From the NCBI GenBank assembly GCA_024644945.1, contig JAHEGU010000002.1, forward strand, positions 94,209 through 158,208: DNA of 64,000 nt, read 5' to 3'. Below, piece by piece: positions 16,521 to 27,695 of this stretch. Source of the DNA: Gammaproteobacteria bacterium. GTDB taxonomy: Bacteria; Pseudomonadota; Gammaproteobacteria; Arenicellales; Poriferihabitantaceae. The notes under the pieces were generated by a model that searched no databases, was not told the DNA's origin, and saw only the letters and a list, made by a program, of their open reading frames with translations. The translations under genes were made by a program, and so were the position numbers. Every line of letters starts with the position of its first letter. Position 1 is the stretch's first letter.

Positions 16521-17294
16521 TTATTTAGCGGTAAATCCACCGTCTACGTAGAGCGTTTGCCCGGTAATAAAAGACGATGCCGGTGAAGCAAACAAAACCG
16601 TAGCGCCGAATAAGTCGTCAAGTTCACCATTGCGTCCAATAGTGGTCTGATTTGCCGCCCAGTCACGGGTATCTGAATTGGAAAATACAGGCCCGGTGAG
16701 TTCGGTCGGAAAAAATCCCGGTGCAATGGCGTTACAGGTGATGCCGAATTTTGACCAGGCTTCTGACATCGCTCGAGTGAGCTGGCAGATTCCTGCTTTG
16801 GACGCTCCGTAGGGCAATCCGTTGGGAAATGCGCGAGCAGATTGCAGCGAGGCGATGTTGATAATTCGACCGTAACCTCGAGCGCGCATACCCTCGAGGA
16901 AACATCTGGAGAAGAAGAATGGTGTCGCCAGGTTTATATTCAGGGTTTTATCCCAGCTCTCAAGAGATACCTGATCCGTCGGCTGGCGCAGATTAATTCC
17001 CGCTGCATTGATTAAGCCGTCAACTGTACCAAAAGCTTCAGTGCATGCAGTCGCGACCTGTTCCAGATTTCCTCGATCCTGCAGATCCGCGACAACGTAG
17101 CCGCACTGGCTCAATTTTTCAATTTCAATGCACGCTGATTCAAGTTCTTGTTTGCGGCGTGCGACCAGCACCACATTAGCGCCGGCTTCTGCAAGGAATC
17201 CAGCCATAGCCCGCCCGATTCCGGAACTTGCGCCTGTGACCACAAATGTCCTGTCGGCTAAACCGAACTTCTGTTCCAGTAACTTAGCTTTCAT
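16521..17294 (-). CDS. SDR family oxidoreductase, probable HpsO-like
   Basis: This 257-residue classical short-chain dehydrogenase has the TGASSGIG cofactor loop at residues 20-27, the NAAG motif (INAAGINLRQ), a catalytic serine in NIASLQS, and Y162-x3-K166 in LPYGASKAG. It ends with the usual FITGQTLYVDGGFTAK. It follows the hpsN-like gene by 18 bases and precedes the zinc dehydrogenase, so the three are likely cotranscribed. By analogy with hpsNOP it could oxidise one enantiomer of DHPS at C2. Gluconate 5-dehydrogenase-like sequences look similar and cannot be excluded from the sequence alone. Confidence 0.8.
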   Translation of the reverse strand: MKAKLLEQKFGLADRTFVVTGASSGIGRAMAGFLAEAGANVVLVARRKQELESACIEIEKLSQCGYVVADLQDRGNLEQVATACTEAFGTVDGLINAAGINLRQPTDQVSLESWDKTLNINLATPFFFSRCFLEGMRARGYGRIINIASLQSARAFPNGLPYGASKAGICQLTRAMSEAWSKFGITCNAIAPGFFPTELTGPVFSNSDTRDWAANQTTIGRNGELDDLFGATVLFASPASSFITGQTLYVDGGFTAK

Positions 17295-17312
17295 ACGCGC
17301 TGGTTGGCCTGA

Positions 17313-19056
<1,744 letters not shown>

Positions 19057-20667
19057 TCAGGCCCAATCCTGTTTGACCATGTCAGCACATTTTTCTCCGA
19101 TCATGATAGTCGGCGCATTGGTATTGCCTGATACGATATTTGGCATGATCGATGCATCGGCTATTCGCAGTCCTTCGATTCCGTGGACCCGAAGACGGGT
19201 ATCGACCACGGCCTGGGGATCGCTGTCTGGTCCCATTTTGCAGGTGCAGGCGGGATGATAGATAGTCGTAGCGGTGTTGCGCGCGTGTTCAAGCAATTGC
19301 TCATCCGTCTGTATATGTTCACCGGGATCATGCTCTCCGGTGATCAGTGGTTTTAACGCTGGCATACCGGCAATCCGGCGTGACACCTTCATACCGTCTA
19401 TTGCAATCTGGCAATCCAGGTCCGTGCTGAGGTAATTTGGCTGAATGGATGGGTATTCATATGGGTCCGCTGAATTGATATTGACTTCCCCTTTGCTCGA
19501 CGGGCGCAACTGGCAGACCGAAGAAGTGAATGCGGAAAAATCGTGCGTGCCTTCTCCCGGGCTATCGGAGCTAAGTGGCTGATAGTGGAATTGGATATCT
19601 GGTCGTTCAACGCCATCCCGGGAGCGCGTGAAGATTGCCACCTGACTCGCTGCCATAGCCATCGGCCCGGTGCGAAACGCCATGTATTCCAGTCCGATCA
19701 GCATTTTTCGCAGTGGATTACTGATCTCATCATTCAATGTCGGCTGACGGCATTTGTATACTGCTCGGATTTGCAGATGATCCTGAAGGTTCTTACCGAC
19801 CCCAGGCAAATCCACTACGCTGTCGAGGCCCAATTTTTGGATTAAGCTACCCGGTCCAATGCCAGATATCTGAAGAATTTGCGGTGAGCCAATAGCGCCA
19901 GTACTGAGTATAGTTTCCCGGGAAGACACCGCATGCTGAATCTGTCGTTTGTGAAGGTACTCCACTCCTGTGACTCGGTTCCTTTCCAGAAGTAGTCTTG
20001 ACACCTGCGCGGAGGTGATAATTGTCAAGTTTGGGCGCGATCGAGCAGGTTTCAAATAACCGGTCGCGGTGCTGCAACGCCAGCCTTTACGCGCAGTAAG
20101 CTGGAAGTATCCAACCCCTTCCTGGGTAGGGCCGTTGACATCATCATTTGGTGGAATTCCAGATTCAATAGCGGCCTGAATAAATGCGTCCGTAATTTTT
20201 CTACGCAGGCGAATATTAGATACGGATAAAGGGCCTCCCGAACCATGATAATCATCGGCGCCGCGCTCTTGATCTTCGGAACGTTTAAAGTAGGGCAGCA
20301 CATCCTCAAAGCTCCAACCGGGATTTCCTGCCGCATCCCAAAGGTCGTAATCTTCAGGCTGGCCTCTCACATATAAAAGTCCGTTAAGAGAGCTTGATCC
20401 TCCCAGAACCTTTCCGCGGGGCCACTTGAGCTGGCGGCCGTTTAAGCCGGGGTCAGGATCAGTGATATAACACCAGTCAACCGCCGGGTTGTGCATGGTC
20501 TTGAAGTATCCGACCGGTATGTGAATCCAAGGATTCCAGTCTTTGGCACCCGCTTCCAATAACAAAACTCTGACCTCAGGATCCTCGCTCAACCGGTTTG
20601 CGATAACACATCCCGCGGAACCTGCTCCGACAACGATATAGTCATAGCTTTCTTTTTCTTCAATCAT
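19057..20667 (-). CDS. GMC family oxidoreductase, choline dehydrogenase-like
   Basis: This 536-residue FAD enzyme shows the GMC hallmarks: [15 protein letters not shown] at residues 12-26, signature 1 [19 protein letters not shown] near 85-103, signature 2 [18 protein letters not shown] near 253-270, and the active-site histidine in [13 protein letters not shown] with NTNAPT toward the end. Relatives include choline dehydrogenase BetA and various alcohol dehydrogenases; no betB or betI lies nearby, so the substrate is uncertain. It lies upstream of the hpsN-like gene on the same strand but is separated by 448 bases, so cotranscription is doubtful. Confidence 0.85.
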   Translation of the reverse strand: MIEEKESYDYIVVGAGSAGCVIANRLSEDPEVRVLLLEAGAKDWNPWIHIPVGYFKTMHNPAVDWCYITDPDPGLNGRQLKWPRGKVLGGSSSLNGLLYVRGQPEDYDLWDAAGNPGWSFEDVLPYFKRSEDQERGADDYHGSGGPLSVSNIRLRRKITDAFIQAAIESGIPPNDDVNGPTQEGVGYFQLTARKGWRCSTATGYLKPARSRPNLTIITSAQVSRLLLERNRVTGVEYLHKRQIQHAVSSRETILSTGAIGSPQILQISGIGPGSLIQKLGLDSVVDLPGVGKNLQDHLQIRAVYKCRQPTLNDEISNPLRKMLIGLEYMAFRTGPMAMAASQVAIFTRSRDGVERPDIQFHYQPLSSDSPGEGTHDFSAFTSSVCQLRPSSKGEVNINSADPYEYPSIQPNYLSTDLDCQIAIDGMKVSRRIAGMPALKPLITGEHDPGEHIQTDEQLLEHARNTATTIYHPACTCKMGPDSDPQAVVDTRLRVHGIEGLRIADASIMPNIVSGNTNAPTIMIGEKCADMVKQDWA

Positions 20668-20786
20668 ACCAGGGTCAATTCGGATTCAATTGATAGAGGA
20701 ATAACCACGCTACATTTGAAATCGGGGCTTTACAGTCCCCGTCCCGTTGCGGTTTTCGGCTAAGGGAAAAGAGTTTCTGCGAATGC

Positions 20787-21497
20787 TTAATCGAGGTTTA
20801 TCAGACTCTTAAGGCTCTTTTTACGCTTCTTTTCCTTGGCATCGAAATCTTCTAGACAGCTGCCTTGAACAACCATTGCGCACTCGAGGTAATCGACAAT
20901 CTCAACCACGGCGGCGCGGATCGCTTTGCCTGCGGGGGTTTTTTTATACTTGCCTAAGTCCCCTGAGAATTTGCCTCGGGACAAGCCTAAATTGAATCCG
21001 AAGCCGCCGCTTCTCGCTTCAACAGTTCTGTTGTAGGCGATTTCCCCTGAGTTAGTATCGACTACCCGCAGGTCGAGCGCCATATATGCCTTATTGTTCT
21101 TACCCCCGATCCTGACCCCTGAAATGGTAAATCCTCCACCGGTGCCTTCTGTGTTTTCCTCGTATGCTGTCACCGTGCCCAGCACAAGGTACTGCGCACC
21201 AGTCAGTTCACCGATTTTAGAGCGGGTGCCCTTGGATATTCGCCCGGATGCCGACAAATCCTGCTCATCTAGAACCGTATAGAGCTTGTCTCGCTCAACT
21301 ACGCTAAAACTGCCGTTGTTCGCTAGTTCATTAGTAACCATACTGGCCAGATCTCTTCCAACCCCTCCATACCACCAGTATGCGCCAGAAGTATTGCTGA
21401 AATCCGCCACTCCAAGCCTGGGTTCAGAAGCCAGGGTGTGACTGGTAGCGAAACCGGTGAAAATTACGACCAGTAACGCAATTCTAAGTGTTTTCAT
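20787..21497 (-). CDS. secreted CsgG/HfaB-like protein
   Basis: The ORF track begins at 21590, but the ATG at 21497 opens a clear signal peptide (MKTLRIALLVVIFTGFATSHTLAS) with CGAGGG in front, giving 236 residues. The mature part reads RLGVADFSNTSGAYWWYGGVGRDLASMVTNEL, then FSVVERDKLYTVLDEQDL, then GAQYLVLGTVTAYEE, which is the CsgG/curli-assembly and TolB-N-like pattern. It lacks a lipobox and the transmembrane hairpins of true CsgG cannot be seen, so it is probably a soluble periplasmic or surface relative, not a curli pore. No csgA-like gene is near. It is transcribed divergently from erpA. Confidence 0.7.
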   Translation of the reverse strand: MKTLRIALLVVIFTGFATSHTLASEPRLGVADFSNTSGAYWWYGGVGRDLASMVTNELANNGSFSVVERDKLYTVLDEQDLSASGRISKGTRSKIGELTGAQYLVLGTVTAYEENTEGTGGGFTISGVRIGGKNNKAYMALDLRVVDTNSGEIAYNRTVEARSGGFGFNLGLSRGKFSGDLGKYKKTPAGKAIRAAVVEIVDYLECAMVVQGSCLEDFDAKEKKRKKSLKSLINLD

Positions 21498-21621
21498 CGA
21501 ATAACCCTCGCCTTTGGAATGATAACTTTCTATTTTTGTATAGGTGCAATTATAGTGGACAGTCGGGCTGTCGTCCTGTGAACTATTCACTTTTCGGCTG
21601 TAAACCTGTCGCTAGTGCGTA

Positions 21622-21651
21622 TTGATATATCTACTCCAATGCTTATATATA
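21622..21651 (+). promoter_or_regulatory. sigma-70-like promoter for erpA
   Basis: TTGATA (21622-21627) and TATATA (21644-21649) are spaced 16 bases apart; a second TATATA register gives 18. This lies 25 bases before the erpA start codon and fits a housekeeping promoter. Confidence 0.45.
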
Positions 21652-21675
21652 CCCCAGTGATCTAGTGGATTCGGC

Positions 21676-22008
21676 ATGCAAACAGACCTAAGTATCAGCA
21701 ACGACGCTGTTGCGCGTATTAACCAGCTTCTAGCCTCAAAGGAAAATCCGGGACTTATGCTCAGGATATATATCCAGGGCGGTGGTTGCTCGGGCTTCCA
21801 GTACGGTTTCCAGTTTGATGACACCGCGCAGGAAGATGACATTGCTATCGAGCAATCCGGCATCAAGGTCGTCGTCGATATGCTTAGCTTGCAGTATCTG
21901 GGTGGCGCAGAGATCGATTTCAAGGACGACATCATGGGCAGCCGGTTTCTGGTCAATAATCCAAATGCCTCCGCCACCTGCGGGTGCGGCTCTTCGTTCT
22001 CTATTTAG
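21676..22008 (+). CDS. erpA: iron-sulfur cluster insertion protein ErpA
   Basis: This 110-residue A-type Fe-S carrier has the three conserved cysteines, one in GGGCSGFQYGF and two in CGCGSSF near the end. It transfers Fe-S clusters to apoproteins such as isoprenoid-synthesis enzymes in the cytoplasm. The ATCGSSFS-type ending and the QYLGGAEIDFKDDIMGSRF segment fit ErpA; the gene stands outside an isc or suf operon, as erpA usually does. IscA is the main alternative and is less likely for that reason. Length is normal. Confidence 0.88.
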   Translation: MQTDLSISNDAVARINQLLASKENPGLMLRIYIQGGGCSGFQYGFQFDDTAQEDDIAIEQSGIKVVVDMLSLQYLGGAEIDFKDDIMGSRFLVNNPNASATCGCGSSFSI

Positions 22009-22192
22009 TCTCCTGGTTTTTCTCACACGTCCTGAGCGGTAATCCTAGTTGAGGCCGCTGATATAACAAGTGTGTTGCAGCGCAAAATATTATTGCATCA
22101 CCTGAGTAAGGCGCAGGCGCTCCTCGACTCGCCTTTATTCAGACTCTGAATTTAAGCGATATAAAATTCCCACAAAAAAAATGTTGGAAAAC

Positions 22193-22222
22193 CTTGTGCA
22201 TCAGGAACCCAGACCCCACTTA
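22193..22222 (+). promoter_or_regulatory. sigma-32-like heat-shock promoter for grpE
   Basis: CTTGTGC (22193-22199), a 14-base spacer and CCCCACTTA (22214-22222) match the sigma-32 consensus CTTGAAA / CCCCATNTA with few mismatches. The implied start lies about 25 bases before the grpE ATG. Confidence 0.6.
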
Positions 22223-22254
22223 CCCCGGCATAGAGCAGCCAATAATCATCGACA

Positions 22255-22953
22255 ATGACAACCAAGCAGATAGACCCTGAATTTAGTGAAGATCCAGAAC
22301 ATGCGAGGGCCGTCGAGGACGAGACATTGTCCGACAATACTGTGGTCTCAAAAGGGGCTCAGGAGGATGAGTCTGCCCGTGGTAAAGACCAGAAAACAGA
22401 AGGCCAAGCAATTGATCAGATGGATGAGGATAGCGGCTCTTCATTCGGTGAGGACCGGGACGACATCGCTAACCTGTCTGCGACGGAACTGGCTGATGCA
22501 CTGATGGCCGCCAGGAGCCAAATCAATGAGATGAAAGATGGCTTTTTAAGGGCCAAGGCTGAGATGGAGAACATTCGCCGCCGGTCGCAGAATGAGGTTG
22601 TTTCCGCGCGAAAATACGCTATTGAGGGGTTTGCTCAAGAGTTGCTGAATGTGTTTGACAGCCTGGATCAGGCGGCTCAAGTGGAATTGCACGAGGGCGC
22701 GGGAGAAGCCGTCGAGAAAATGAAGGAAGGCTTGGGGCTGACATTGAAACAGATGGAATCTGTAATGAATAAGTTTGCGGTGACAGAGGTGGAAGCAGGG
22801 CCGGGTGTAAAGTTCAACCCTGAGCAGCATCAGGCGATCAGCATGGTTGCCTCGGATCAGGTGGAATCTAATCACATTATCGATGTGATGCAAAAAGGTT
22901 TTATTTTAAAGGATCGATTGCTCAGGCCGGCGATGGTTGTAGTGGCGAGCTAA
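22255..22953 (+). CDS. grpE: nucleotide exchange factor GrpE
   Basis: The 232-residue product is GrpE, the DnaK nucleotide exchange factor. It has an acidic, disordered N-terminal region of about 85 residues, a long coiled-coil helix (ELADALMAARSQINEMKDGFLRAKAEMENIRRR) and the C-terminal beta-wing domain with VEAGPGVKFNPEQHQAISM and ending KDRLLRPAMVVVAS. The N-terminal extension is longer than in E. coli GrpE. It is followed by dnaK and dnaJ on the same strand. A sigma-32-like promoter lies directly upstream; there is no recognisable CIRCE element. Confidence 0.95.
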   Translation: MTTKQIDPEFSEDPEHARAVEDETLSDNTVVSKGAQEDESARGKDQKTEGQAIDQMDEDSGSSFGEDRDDIANLSATELADALMAARSQINEMKDGFLRAKAEMENIRRRSQNEVVSARKYAIEGFAQELLNVFDSLDQAAQVELHEGAGEAVEKMKEGLGLTLKQMESVMNKFAVTEVEAGPGVKFNPEQHQAISMVASDQVESNHIIDVMQKGFILKDRLLRPAMVVVAS

Positions 22954-23005
22954 GGCAGTTGGTGGGTTCAAAGAACAGCAGCGGACTAATTTAGGTATAT
23001 ATAAC

Positions 23006-23035
23006 CTTGTAATATCAAGGGTTAATCCACATATT
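23006..23035 (+). promoter_or_regulatory. sigma-32-like heat-shock promoter for dnaK
   Basis: CTTGTAA (23006-23012), a 14-base spacer and CCACATATT (23027-23035) resemble the sigma-32 consensus with the same spacing as the site before grpE. The start would lie about 42 bases before the dnaK ATG. The -35 is part of a small palindrome CCTTG-TAATAT-CAAGG. Confidence 0.5.
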
Positions 23036-23085
23036 TGACCGCAGTTAAGACAATTTATACAGAATCTAGAAGAGGATTATAGATA

Positions 23086-25026
23086 ATGGCTAAGATCATT
23101 GGTATTGATTTGGGTACGACTAACTCGTGCGTAGCGGTAATGGAGGGCGATAAGCCTAAGGTCATCGAAAATAGTGAAGGGGATCGCACGACACCTTCAA
23201 TTGTCGCCTTTACCAAGGATGACGAAGTGCTGGTTGGGCAGTCGGCAAAGCGGCAATCCGTAACCAATCCTGAAAATACGGTTTTCGCTGTTAAGCGATT
23301 GATCGGACGGCAGTTTGATGAAGATGTGGTGCAGCGTGATATCGATATCATGCCTTACAAAATCATCAAGGCGAAAAACGGTGATGCCTGGGTCGAAGCG
23401 GGTGGAAAGCAAATGGCGGCTCCAGAGATTTCGGCACGTATTCTTCAAAAGATGAAGCAAACCGCGGAAGACTATCTTGGAGAGAAGGTCAAAGAAGCGG
23501 TTATTACTGTGCCTGCTTATTTTAACGATTCCCAACGTCAAGCCACTAAGGATGCTGGGAAGATCGCCGGCCTTGATGTTAAGAGAATAATCAATGAGCC
23601 TACCGCAGCCGCACTTGCATACGGCATGGATAAGGCCAAAGGCGATCGCAAGATCGTTGTATATGACCTGGGTGGCGGCACTTTCGATGTATCGGTAATT
23701 GAAATTGCTGAAATAGAGGGTGAGCATCAATTCGAAGTTTTGTCTACTAATGGTGATACCTTTCTCGGTGGTGAGGATTTTGATAGACGCTTGATCGATT
23801 ACCTGGCAGACGGATTTAAGAAGGATCAGGGTATGGACCTTAGGGGCGATCCGCTCGCTATGCAGCGTTTAAAAGAGGGCGCCGAGAAAGCCAAAATTGA
23901 ACTTTCTTCCAGCACCCAAACTGAAGTCAACCTGCCCTATATCACCGCGGATGCAAGTGGGCCGAAACACCTTAACCTGAAGTTAAGCCGTGCAAAGCTT
24001 GAGTCCCTGGTAGACGATTTGATGCAAAGCACGCTTGAGCCATGCAAGATTGCTCTTAAGGATGCCGGACTCTCGGCATCGGAAATAGATGATGTAATTA
24101 TGGTCGGTGGGCAGACGCGTATGCCCAAGGTGCAGGAACTAGTGAAGAACTTCTTTGGCAAGGAGCCGCGAAAGGATGTCAATCCAGACGAGGCAGTGGC
24201 AATGGGCGCCGCCATTCAAGGTGGTGTGCTTGGTGGTGATGTAACTGATGTGCTTTTGCTTGACGTGACGCCCCTATCCCTCGGTATCGAGACCTATGGT
24301 GAGGTCATGACCAAGCTGATCGAAAAGAACACCACGATTCCAACCAAAGCAACGCAGGTTTTTTCAACTGCAGCAGATAATCAAAATGCGGTAACGGTGC
24401 ACGTACTGCAGGGTGAGCGTGAAATGGCTGGCGGCAATAAGTCGCTGGGGCGCTTTGATCTGACAGAAATTCCTCCTGCGCCTCGCGGCGTGCCGCAAAT
24501 AGAAGTTACCCTGGATATTGACGCCAACGGCATCCTCAACGTATCTGCTAAAGACAAGGCGACAGGCAAGGAGAATAAGATTGTGATCAAGTCCAGTTCG
24601 GGTTTGTCAGATGATGAAGTTGATAGAATGGTCAGGGACGCCGAGGAGCATGCTGACGAAGATCGCAAAGCCCGTGAGCTTGTAGATGCCCGGAACCAGG
24701 GGGAAGCCATGATCCATGGCGTCCAAAAATCAATGGAAGAACTGGGAGACAAGCTTGATTCGGGGGAGAAGTCGAATATTGAGTCTGCGATTTCCGAACT
24801 CGAAGAAGCGCTCAAGGGCGAGGACAAAGAGTCGATCACCAGTAAGACAGAAGCATTAACTCAGGCGAGTCATAAAATGGCCGAGCAACTGTATTCCCAG
24901 GGAGCAGACGATGCAGGCACCGCAGACGCAGGCGAAGAATCGTCTGGCAGAGGGCAAACCCAAAGTTCGGATGATGTGGTTGATGCAGAGTTTGAAGAAG
25001 TTGACGATAGCGACAAAAAAGCGTGA
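23086..25026 (+). CDS. dnaK: molecular chaperone DnaK (Hsp70)
   Basis: The 646-residue product is a full-length DnaK. The ATPase domain opens with [18 protein letters not shown] and includes [16 protein letters not shown] and [13 protein letters not shown]. The linker [20 protein letters not shown] leads to the substrate-binding domain and a lid, with an acidic tail ending [14 protein letters not shown]. It refolds proteins in the cytoplasm with DnaJ and GrpE, encoded on either side. An AGAGGA ribosome binding site precedes the ATG. Regulation appears to be by a sigma-32 promoter in addition to read-through from grpE. Confidence 0.98.
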   Translation: MAKIIGIDLGTTNSCVAVMEGDKPKVIENSEGDRTTPSIVAFTKDDEVLVGQSAKRQSVTNPENTVFAVKRLIGRQFDEDVVQRDIDIMPYKIIKAKNGDAWVEAGGKQMAAPEISARILQKMKQTAEDYLGEKVKEAVITVPAYFNDSQRQATKDAGKIAGLDVKRIINEPTAAALAYGMDKAKGDRKIVVYDLGGGTFDVSVIEIAEIEGEHQFEVLSTNGDTFLGGEDFDRRLIDYLADGFKKDQGMDLRGDPLAMQRLKEGAEKAKIELSSSTQTEVNLPYITADASGPKHLNLKLSRAKLESLVDDLMQSTLEPCKIALKDAGLSASEIDDVIMVGGQTRMPKVQELVKNFFGKEPRKDVNPDEAVAMGAAIQGGVLGGDVTDVLLLDVTPLSLGIETYGEVMTKLIEKNTTIPTKATQVFSTAADNQNAVTVHVLQGEREMAGGNKSLGRFDLTEIPPAPRGVPQIEVTLDIDANGILNVSAKDKATGKENKIVIKSSSGLSDDEVDRMVRDAEEHADEDRKARELVDARNQGEAMIHGVQKSMEELGDKLDSGEKSNIESAISELEEALKGEDKESITSKTEALTQASHKMAEQLYSQGADDAGTADAGEESSGRGQTQSSDDVVDAEFEEVDDSDKKA

Positions 25027-25066
25027 TTTATATTTAGTCTGATCAAAGTTTAGGTAAGTCTGTTGG

Positions 25067-25089
25067 GGCGGGATCAGGTTGGTCCCGCC
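25067..25089 (+). promoter_or_regulatory. hairpin between dnaK and dnaJ
   Basis: GGCGGGA (25067-25073) pairs perfectly with TCCCGCC (25083-25089) around a nine-base loop. It lies in the 82-base dnaK-dnaJ gap and is not followed by a strong T-tract, so partial termination or mRNA processing that lowers dnaJ output is more likely than full termination. Confidence 0.6.
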
Positions 25090-25108
25090 TTCGTGCGTTT
25101 AGGATAAT

Positions 25109-26236
25109 ATGTCAAAAAGAGATTATTACGAGGTCCTTGGGGTAGATCGCAGTGCTGGCGCTGATGATCTGAAAAAAGCCTATAGACGGTTGGCCATGAA
25201 GTACCACCCAGATCGAAATCAAGGAGACGATAGTGCCGAAGTTAAATTCAAGGAAGCTAAGGAGGCCTATGATGTATTGTCCGACTCGCAGAAAAAAGCA
25301 GCATACGACCAGTTTGGCCACGCAGGTGTGGATCAATCAGCCGGCATGGGCGGCGGCGGGTTCAGTGGCGGCGTAGGCGATATTTTCGGGGACATTTTCG
25401 GCGACATTTTTGGCGGCGGAGGTGGTGGTAGCCGGCGTCAAAGTCGTGGTGCAGATCTGCGCTATAACCTTGAGTTGAGTCTCGAAGAGGCGGTTCAAGG
25501 AGTGGATAAAAAGATCCGCGTACCGAGGATGTCAGATTGCGCCACCTGCAAAGGCAGCGGCGCGCGACCCGGATCTGAACCCAAGAGCTGCGGAACCTGT
25601 AACGGGCAAGGACAGGTGCGAATGCAGCAGGGATTTTTCTCCGTGCAACAAACCTGTCCACAGTGCCGCGGTCGCGGTAGTGTCATCTCCGATCCGTGCT
25701 CATCCTGCAATGGACAAGGCATGGTCAGAGACGAAAAGACATTGTCAGTAAAAATACCTGCCGGCGTAGATGAAGGTGATCAGGTGCGACTCAGCGGGGA
25801 AGGCGAGAGCGGTGGGCCAAGTACCCGCCCCGGAGATCTCTATGTGCAGGTGCGGATAAAACAGCACGATTTATTTGAAAGGGATGGTGACAATCTGTAC
25901 TGTGAAGTGCCCGTTAGTTTCAGCACCATGACCTTGGGTGGCAGTATTGAAGTACCTACATTATCAGGCAGGGCGTCTATTAAAATTCCACCGGAAACCC
26001 AATCTGAGAAAGTGTTCCGGTTGCGCGGCAAAGGCGTACGCAATGTGCGAAATGGCAACTTGGGTGACCTTTACTCCAAGGTCGTGGTAGAAACCCCGAT
26101 TAACCTCACTCGCAGGCAAAAGGAGTTAATCAAAGAGCTCGAGGATACGCTCAGTGAAGGTGGGGATCGACATTCTCCGCGAAGCGGCACATGGACATCA
26201 AAAATAAAGGCTTTCTTTGATGATCTCGTAACCTGA
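25109..26236 (+). CDS. dnaJ: chaperone DnaJ (Hsp40)
   Basis: The 375-residue product is a canonical type I DnaJ. It has a J domain at residues 1-70 with HPD at 33-35, a Gly/Phe-rich linker (GGGGFSGG...IFGDIFGG), four zinc-finger repeats ([32 protein letters not shown]) and two C-terminal substrate-binding domains. It delivers unfolded substrates to DnaK and stimulates its ATPase. It is third in the grpE-dnaK-dnaJ order. Confidence 0.98.
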   Translation: MSKRDYYEVLGVDRSAGADDLKKAYRRLAMKYHPDRNQGDDSAEVKFKEAKEAYDVLSDSQKKAAYDQFGHAGVDQSAGMGGGGFSGGVGDIFGDIFGDIFGGGGGGSRRQSRGADLRYNLELSLEEAVQGVDKKIRVPRMSDCATCKGSGARPGSEPKSCGTCNGQGQVRMQQGFFSVQQTCPQCRGRGSVISDPCSSCNGQGMVRDEKTLSVKIPAGVDEGDQVRLSGEGESGGPSTRPGDLYVQVRIKQHDLFERDGDNLYCEVPVSFSTMTLGGSIEVPTLSGRASIKIPPETQSEKVFRLRGKGVRNVRNGNLGDLYSKVVVETPINLTRRQKELIKELEDTLSEGGDRHSPRSGTWTSKIKAFFDDLVT

Positions 26237-26289
26237 TGTTTATCTCTGGGCTCGTTATAATCAGCGACTTTTAAAATCAGGGGAAACGA

Positions 26290-26826
26290 GTGGACGTCGA
26301 AAAGACCAGTTTGCCTGGTGTAGTAGTGATTAACCCCACAGTGCATGGAGACGAAAGGGGTTTTTTTATGGAAACATTCCATCAGGAAGATTTTGCACAG
26401 GCCGGACTTCCAGATCACTTCGTTCAGGACAACCATTCACGATCTGCAAAGGGGGTTCTGCGTGGCTTGCACTTCCAATACCCCCAATGGCAGGGAAAGC
26501 TGGTGCGCGCGATCATGGGAGAGATATTTGACGTCGCGGTGGATGTTCGAATTGACTCTCCCAGTCTCGGCGAATGGTTTGGTGTAAATCTCAGTGCGGA
26601 GAATAAAAAGCAAATTTATGTACCTCCGGGCTATGCCCACGGTTTTTGTGTGCTCAGTGATATGGCCGAAGTCGTTTATAAATGCACAACACTTTATAAA
26701 CCCAAAGATGAAATAGGGATTCGCTGGGATGATCCTGAAATTGGCATAGAGTGGCCGGTTGAAAATCCTGTAGTGTCGGAGAAGGATCGTCACGCCGGGC
26801 TATTGTCTGAGCTTAATGTTCGATGA
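26290..26826 (+). CDS. rfbC: dTDP-4-dehydrorhamnose 3,5-epimerase
   Basis: This 178-residue cupin enzyme epimerises dTDP-4-keto-6-deoxyglucose at C3 and C5 in dTDP-L-rhamnose synthesis. The family marks are GVLRGLHFQYPQWQGKLVRAI, with the catalytic histidine in RGLHFQ, and the YVPPGYAHGFCVLSD segment. The start is GTG, with AGGGGAAAC as a good ribosome binding site. It overlaps rfbD by four bases (ATGA). rfbA and rfbB are not in the window, so the first two steps must be encoded elsewhere. A TATAAT at 26256-26261 may be its own promoter. Confidence 0.95.
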   Translation: MDVEKTSLPGVVVINPTVHGDERGFFMETFHQEDFAQAGLPDHFVQDNHSRSAKGVLRGLHFQYPQWQGKLVRAIMGEIFDVAVDVRIDSPSLGEWFGVNLSAENKKQIYVPPGYAHGFCVLSDMAEVVYKCTTLYKPKDEIGIRWDDPEIGIEWPVENPVVSEKDRHAGLLSELNVR

Positions 26827-27695
26827 GTAATCCTCGTAAAGTGTTGATTTTCGGCAAACATGGCCAGGTCGGCGGTCAGCTGGTAAATCAATTGGCGCAA
26901 AGAGAGGAATACGCAGTAGTTGCCACCGATATCGAGGATGTAGATCTGACCGATGATACGGCAACCCGGACACTCGTAATTGAGCAGCGGCCTGATTGGG
27001 TCATCAATACTTCGGCGCATACTGCCGTGGACCGCGCTGAAACTGAACGGGAGCTTGCGCATCAATTAAATGCAGTTGCCCCTCGCGTAATTGCCGAAGC
27101 TTGTTCGGAAATTGGTGCCGCCATGATTCATTACTCAACAGATTATGTGTTTGATGGCAGTGCGTCGGTGCCCTATGTGGAGACGGACCAACCAAATCCC
27201 CAAAGCGTCTACGGTATTACCAAGTTGGAAGGGGAACGCGCGGTGCTGTCTGCGCTTGATCATTCGCTAATATTCAGAACCGCATGGGTCTATTCAAAGG
27301 ATGGTAAGAACTTTGTCAATACGATGCTGCGCCTGGCTGGCGAACGGAGTGAAATAAAAGTTGTTTGTGATCAGTATGGTAGTCCCACCCTGGCTGACGA
27401 TCTCGCTGCAATGACAATCGGTGCTCTGGGCCGAGTCGTTGTTGATACAGATTTTTCTGCATATGGGATCTATCATGCTACCGGGCAGGGAGTTGTGAGC
27501 TGGGCCGGATTTAGCGGTGAGATTATGCGGTTATCAGGAAACAGCCAGGTAAAGGTCCATCCAATACCTTCTTCAGATTATCCCACCCCAGCGCCCAGAC
27601 CCGCTTACTCAGTACTTTCAAACCATAAGCTGAAACAGCAGTTTGGACTGGAGTTGCCACATTGGCAGGATGCTCTTGGCCGCTGTCTTGGGTAA
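26823..27695 (+). CDS. rfbD: dTDP-4-dehydrorhamnose reductase
   Basis: This 290-residue extended SDR reduces the RfbC product to dTDP-L-rhamnose, a precursor of surface polysaccharides. It has the N-terminal GKHGQVGGQL nucleotide loop, STDYVFDG near residue 103 and the YGITKLEGE catalytic Tyr-x3-Lys. It is translationally coupled to rfbC, and its 3' end overlaps the beginning of the helicase gene. Confidence 0.95.
   Translation: MSNPRKVLIFGKHGQVGGQLVNQLAQREEYAVVATDIEDVDLTDDTATRTLVIEQRPDWVINTSAHTAVDRAETERELAHQLNAVAPRVIAEACSEIGAAMIHYSTDYVFDGSASVPYVETDQPNPQSVYGITKLEGERAVLSALDHSLIFRTAWVYSKDGKNFVNTMLRLAGERSEIKVVCDQYGSPTLADDLAAMTIGALGRVVVDTDFSAYGIYHATGQGVVSWAGFSGEIMRLSGNSQVKVHPIPSSDYPTPAPRPAYSVLSNHKLKQQFGLELPHWQDALGRCLG

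Noticed and set aside
20787-21497. Curli secretion pore CsgG and a curli system
   Set aside because: No lipobox and no csgA, csgB, csgE or csgF neighbour; only the N-terminal fold pattern is shared.
22009-22254. CIRCE element for HrcA
   Set aside because: No TTAGCACTC-N9-GAGTGCTAA or close variant was found on inspection of the grpE, dnaK and hrcA upstream regions.
23197-23730. 177-residue minus-strand ORF
   Set aside because: It is fully antisense to dnaK and arises from codon bias of the opposite strand.
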